The notes under the pieces were generated by a model. The model worked only from the letters and a program-made list of their open reading frames with translations, was not told the DNA's origin and searched no databases. Positions 60,741 through 64,000 of a stretch of 64,000 nt of DNA are shown here, piece by piece. Positions within the stretch are counted from its first letter, which is position 1, and each line of letters opens with the position of its first letter. A program made the position numbers and the translations under genes. This DNA comes from Papio anubis (Eukaryota > Chordata > Mammalia > Primates > Cercopithecidae). Location of the stretch: contig NC_044978.1 in NCBI RefSeq assembly GCF_008728515.1, forward strand, positions 150,600,441-150,664,440. The letters are read 5' to 3'.

Positions 60741-61250
60741 ACCCTTGATATTGAACAACCCTCTCCAAGAGATTAAGCCCCAGTATTTCCCAACCGAAAC
60801 AGAACGGGGACTTTCACAGGGGCATAGTTTTCTCCCCTCAGGGTGGTTAATGACAGAAGAGGGAAAGATACTCATACCCAAAGTCAGCCAGTGGAAAATA
60901 CTTAAGACCCTCCACCAAACTTTTCATATGGGTATTGAGAACACTCATCAAATGGCCAAATCCCTGTTTACAGGGCCAAATCTCCTCCAGACCATCAGAA
61001 AAGTAGTCAAAGCCTGTGAGGTGTGCCAAAGGAATAATACCTTGGTCCATCATAAGGCCACTCTGGGGAAAGAAAGAATAGGGCATTATCCTGGAGAGGA
61101 CTGGCAGTTAGACTTCACCCATATGCCTAAGTCAAGGGGATTTCAATACTTGTTGGTCTGTGTTGATACCTTTTCAAATTGGATAGAAGCCTTCCCTTGC
61201 AAGACAGAGAAGGGTCAGGAAGTGGTTAAAGTCCTAATTACTAACTTAAC
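60741..61250 (+). pseudogene. pol: Retroviral integrase N-terminal part, truncated by deletion
   Basis: Part of the window's longest frame (60577-61698, 373 residues). It has the zinc-binding H-H-C-C arrangement at about 60913-61032, ending with C-E-V-C. The first part of the catalytic core follows (W-Q-L-D-F-T, aspartate at 61111-61113) and runs on to 'LVCVDTFSNWIEAF'. The second core aspartate and the glutamate are missing. After about 61240-61255 the frame turns into sequence that looks like env. A deletion has removed the rest of integrase, so it could not have been active. Confidence 0.85.
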
Positions 61251-62836
61251 CTATCACCCCCATTATGAAGGAAAAGATCCTTTACAACTTCCAAAGATAC
61301 AATTGTTAGCTGACTTCCCCATCTCTGATAGGACTAAAAATACCCAAACAGGATGCACAATCCAGCTTTTACACTCTTACATTTCCAACCTCACCTATTA
61401 CACGAGCAATGCAAAGTTCACACATGACCCTGTAACCACAAATACCATCTTAACTTCCCAAGCCCCTTTATGCATCCAACGCAACCTGTTATCAGGCCTG
61501 CCCTGGGGCACCTACTATCCCATCATTGTAATTACACCCTACAACTTCAAGCCCCAGCTGATCATAGTAACTTCCAAGTCACCCAAACAGCTCCATTCAA
61601 ACGGCTTGTCCACTTCTCACGGCCCGCCAAAATCATCACCTCCTCCCTGCTTAACAAACAGTCCGGGTTCTATAATAGCAAACATACTCCCTGCATGACC
61701 ATTCACCCTGGGACCCTCTGAAGCAGCGCCCCACCACTAGTGAATGCCTTCTCATCCCCTCTTTAAATCAGTCTCTTGAATGGCTCCTAGTAGATAAAAA
61801 ATGTTTTTTCCCCTAATGGGAAGATAGAACACAGGGAGCCACTCAGTTTGCTCCCAACACCCCTTTCCAGCCACTCACTGGATCTACCTTGGCAAACACT
61901 CTAGGAGTATGGGGAAATGAAAACAACAAACTCACACACCTTTTTAATATACACAGCCAGTTCCATCTACCCAGCCAAGGCATATTCTTCTTATGTGGAA
62001 TTTCAACCTATATCTGCCTCCCCACCAACTGGACAGGCATCTGCACCTTAGTCTTCCTAAGTCCCAACATTGACATTGCCCCAGGAAATCAGATCCTATC
62101 AGTGCCCCTCAAAGCTCGAGTCAGTCAGCACAGGGCCATACAACTGATACTCCTATTTATAGGGTTAGGAATGGCCACTGCTACAGGAACCAGAATAGCC
62201 AGTTTATCTACTTCATTATCCTACTACACATACTGTCAAAGGATTTCTCAGACAATTTGCAAGAAATAACAAAATCTATCCTTACTCTACAAACCCAAAT
62301 AGACACTTTGGCGGCAGTGACTCTCCAAAACTGCTGAAGCCTAGACCTCCTCACTGCTGAGAAAGGAGGACTTTGCATCTTCTTAGGGGAAGAGTGTTGC
62401 TTTTACACTAACCAGTCAGGGATAGTAAGAGACGGCACCTACAGGAAAAGGCTTCTGAAATCAGACAATGCCTTTCAAACTCTTATACCAACCACTGGAG
62501 CTGGGCGACATGGCTTCTCCCCTTTCTAAGTCCTGCAACAGCTGTCTCATCTGGTTGTTACTCGCCTTTTGGCCCTGTATTTTTAACCTCCTTGTCAAAT
62601 TTGTTTCCTCCAGGATTGAGGCCATCAAGCTACAGATGGTCTTACAAATGGAACCCCAAAGGAGCTCAACTCACAACTTCTACTGAGGATCCCTGGACCC
62701 ACTCACTGGCCCTTTGGCCTAGAGAGCTCTCTTGTGGAGGACGCTACAACTGCAGGGCCACTCCTTTGCCCCATCCAGCAGGAATTAGCTAGAATGGTCA
62801 TTGCCCAATTCCCAACAGCAGTTGGGGTGCTCTGTA
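61251..62836 (+). pseudogene. env: Retroviral env remnant (partial surface unit and transmembrane unit)
   Basis: Env would form the surface and transmembrane glycoproteins. The 5' part is missing through the integrase-env deletion. The frame 61889-62269 (126 residues) covers the end of the surface unit, with cysteines and an N-W-T site, and runs into the hydrophobic start of the transmembrane unit. A frameshift follows near 62268. In the next frame a TGA at 62335-62337 interrupts the helical region before the C-X6-C-C cluster at 62374-62400. The membrane span and tail at about 62530-62690 are again in a shifted frame. No functional product is possible. Confidence 0.82.
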
Positions 62837-62847
62837 TAGGAGGAGAT
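62837..62847 (+). other. Polypurine tract of the provirus
   Basis: A purine run, 'taggaggagat' with one T at each end, sits directly before the 3' LTR start (TGAGAGG at 62848). This is the expected place for the plus-strand primer. Confidence 0.75.
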
Positions 62848-63338
62848 TGAGAGGCAAAGTCAGCTGGACTTCCTGGGTAGAGTGGGGACTTGGATAACTT
62901 TTCTGTCTTACAAGAGGATTGTAAAATGCACCCATCAGCACTCTGTAAAAATGCACCAATCAGCGCTCTGTAGCTAGCAAGAGGATTGTAAAATGCACCA
63001 ATCAGTGCTCTGTAAAATGCACCAATCAGCAGGATCCTAAAAGTAGCCAGTCACAGGGAGGATTGAAAAAAATTGTACTTTGATAGCACAGAAATGGAAC
63101 ACAGGAGGGCCAATAAGAATAAAAACTGGTAACCCCCAGCCAGCAGCGGCAGCCTGCTTGGGTCCCCTTCCACGCTGTGGAAGCTTTGTTCTTTCACTCT
63201 TCACAATAAACCTTGCTACCACTCACTCTTTGGGTCCATGTCATCTTCAGGAGCTGTAACACTCACTGCAAAGATCTGCGGCTTCATTCTTGAAGTTAGT
63301 GAGACCACGAACCCACCAGACGGAACCAACTCCAGACA
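62848..63338 (+). repeat. Provirus 3' LTR (491 bp) with four CCAAT-type repeats
   Basis: Starts 'tgagaggcaaagtcagctgg' and ends 'ccaactccagaca'. U3 holds a tandem array (about 62913-63032) of 'aaaatgcaccaatcagc'-type units, four copies with one degenerate. The 5' LTR has one, and this accounts for the 70-bp length difference. AATAAAA TATA-like box near 63118-63124; AATAAA polyadenylation signal at 63205-63210. Confidence 0.88.
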
Positions 63339-63747
63339 CTGAAAGCCATCCAGGCTTATAGCTTTCATTTTCTGGAGCAGCAGCAGTGCCTAGTATCTTT
63401 CAAGCCATGGTTACAGCTGTCTGGGTCCATTCTCCCAAAACGTTTCTGTCCTCCTAGGCCTCTGGGCCTGTGATGACAGGGACAGCCTTAAAGGTTTCTG
63501 AACCACCCTTGGGGGGCTTTCTTCCAATTGTCTTGACTATTAGCATCTGGCTCCCTTTTATCTGTGCTAATGTTTCTAGCAAGTGGTTGCTCTGCAGTAT
63601 ACTTGAATTCCTCTCCTGAGAATGTTCTTTCCTTCTCTAACACACAGCCGGGCTGCAAATATACCAAATGTTTATGCTCTGCTTCTCTATTAATTATAAG
63701 TTTCACCTTTAGGTCATTCCTCTGCTGCAATTATAAATTCTTTCTCT

Positions 63748-64000
63748 GTCTTTTTTTTTTTTTTTGAGACGGAGTCTCGCTCTGTCGCCCAGGCTGGAGT
63801 GCAGTGGCACGATCTCGGCTCGCTGCAAGCTCCGCTTCTCGGGTTCACGCCATTTTCCTGGCTCAGCCTCCTGAGTAGCTGGGACTACAGGCGCCCGCCA
63901 CTGTGCCCGGCTAATTTTTTGTATTTTTAATAGAGACGGGGTTTCACTGTGGTCTCGATCTCCTGACCTTGTGATCCGCCTGCCTCGGTCTCCCAAAGTG
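63748..64000 (-). mobile_element. Alu, antisense, AluY-like, cut by the window edge
   Basis: Plus strand: T tail, then 'gagacggagtctcgctctgt' with many CpG sites kept, 'gctgcaagctccgcttctcg' and 'ggttcacgccattttcctgg'. These carry AluY-type diagnostic wording. About 12 bases are missing around 63946 ('cactgtggtctcgatctcct'). The 5' end of the Alu lies beyond base 64000. Confidence 0.93.

Larger units (their letters stand above)
55434..63338 (+). mobile_element. Class I (gamma-type) endogenous retrovirus with LTR12/HERV-9-like LTRs
   Basis: Two LTRs (421 and 491 bp) flank a 7-kb interior. A primer-binding site follows the 5' LTR and a polypurine tract precedes the 3' LTR. Remnants of gag, protease, RT, RNase H, integrase and env lie in the standard order. 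LTR wording ('tgagaggtgaagcc', 'ccaatcagcaggat', 'gaccacgaacccaccaga') resembles the LTR12 group. By eye the two LTRs differ at roughly 15% of about 195 comparable sites, which implies an old insertion. The protein frames carry frameshifts, stops and a large deletion. No matching duplication is visible at the ends (AATAT left, CTGAA right). The exact family needs a database match. Confidence 0.9.
54335..63735 (-). mobile_element. MaLR interior (THE1/MST-related), antisense, split by an Alu and a provirus
   Basis: Three pieces, 54335-54761, 55143-55433 and 63339-63735, line up in order with the THE1 interior at 11552-12800. Shared landmarks are 'cccacaagtcttaactt', 'caaggcaagt', 'ctggcattg/ttggcatcc', 'cctctgggcctgtgatg' and 'ggctgcaaat'. 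An 80-residue minus-strand frame at 63488-63730 is the counterpart of part of the gag-like frame at 12354-12962. No LTR is attached on the left, and the right side runs into another Alu. It predates both insertions. Confidence 0.8.

Noticed and set aside
1..64000. CRISPR arrays, operons, ribosome binding sites and phage features
   Set aside because: The sequence is primate nuclear DNA; tandem arrays present are microsatellites or LTR repeats with no spacer structure.

Overview
This window looks like primate, most likely human, nuclear DNA. It contains several Alu copies, including one with AluY-like diagnostic bases at the right edge. It also holds an L1PA-type 3' end, a full-length THE1-type MaLR element, older L1M, MIR and MER5 fragments, and a class I (gamma-type) endogenous retrovirus with LTR12/HERV-9-like LTRs. 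The sequence cannot tell human from another catarrhine. I found no intact host protein-coding gene, tRNA, rRNA, CRISPR array or bacterial-type operon. The long open frames all fall in decayed retroelements, so the window reads as an AT-rich, gene-poor interval.

Layout. 1-11 kb: AT-rich DNA with an old antisense L1 piece, a short L1PA 3' end with an 11-bp target-site duplication, an MLT1-like LTR hit by an Alu-like fragment, a solo MaLR LTR, and an unexplained 35-bp-arm hairpin at 9013-9097. 11-14.3 kb: a MIR split by a minus-strand THE1 element (two LTRs, gag-like interior, 5-bp duplication AACAC), then another MIR and an old LTR-like repeat carrying a CA microsatellite. 15.5-21.7 kb: an ancient LTR split by a minus-strand class III (ERVL-like) provirus whose decayed pol still shows a YIDD motif and contains a 145-bp internal duplication. 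21.8-28.2 kb: L1M, MER5A, a 3.4-kb antisense L1 with a broken ORF2, and another L1M carrying a 200-bp AT-rich quasi-palindrome. 28-54 kb: mostly unassigned AT-rich DNA with two Alus, several solo LTRs (two with clear 5-bp duplications), MIRs, ancient repeats and microsatellites.

54.3-64 kb is a nest of elements. A MaLR interior on the minus strand was invaded by an Alu (12-bp duplication) and by a 7.9-kb plus-strand class I provirus at 55434-63338. The provirus keeps both LTRs, a primer-binding site resembling the tRNA-Pro type, gag with two zinc knuckles, protease, reverse transcriptase, RNase H, the N-terminal part of integrase and a piece of env. Frameshifts, stops and an integrase-to-env deletion make it non-functional. 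The window ends inside an antisense Alu.

I did not find a convincing new biological system. The observations most worth checking are the 9013-9097 hairpin, the 27.8-kb AT-rich quasi-palindrome, the recent-looking duplication inside the old ERVL pol, and the unequal CCAAT-repeat number between the two LTRs of the class I provirus. Subfamily names are from memory of consensus sequences and need a RepeatMasker run.
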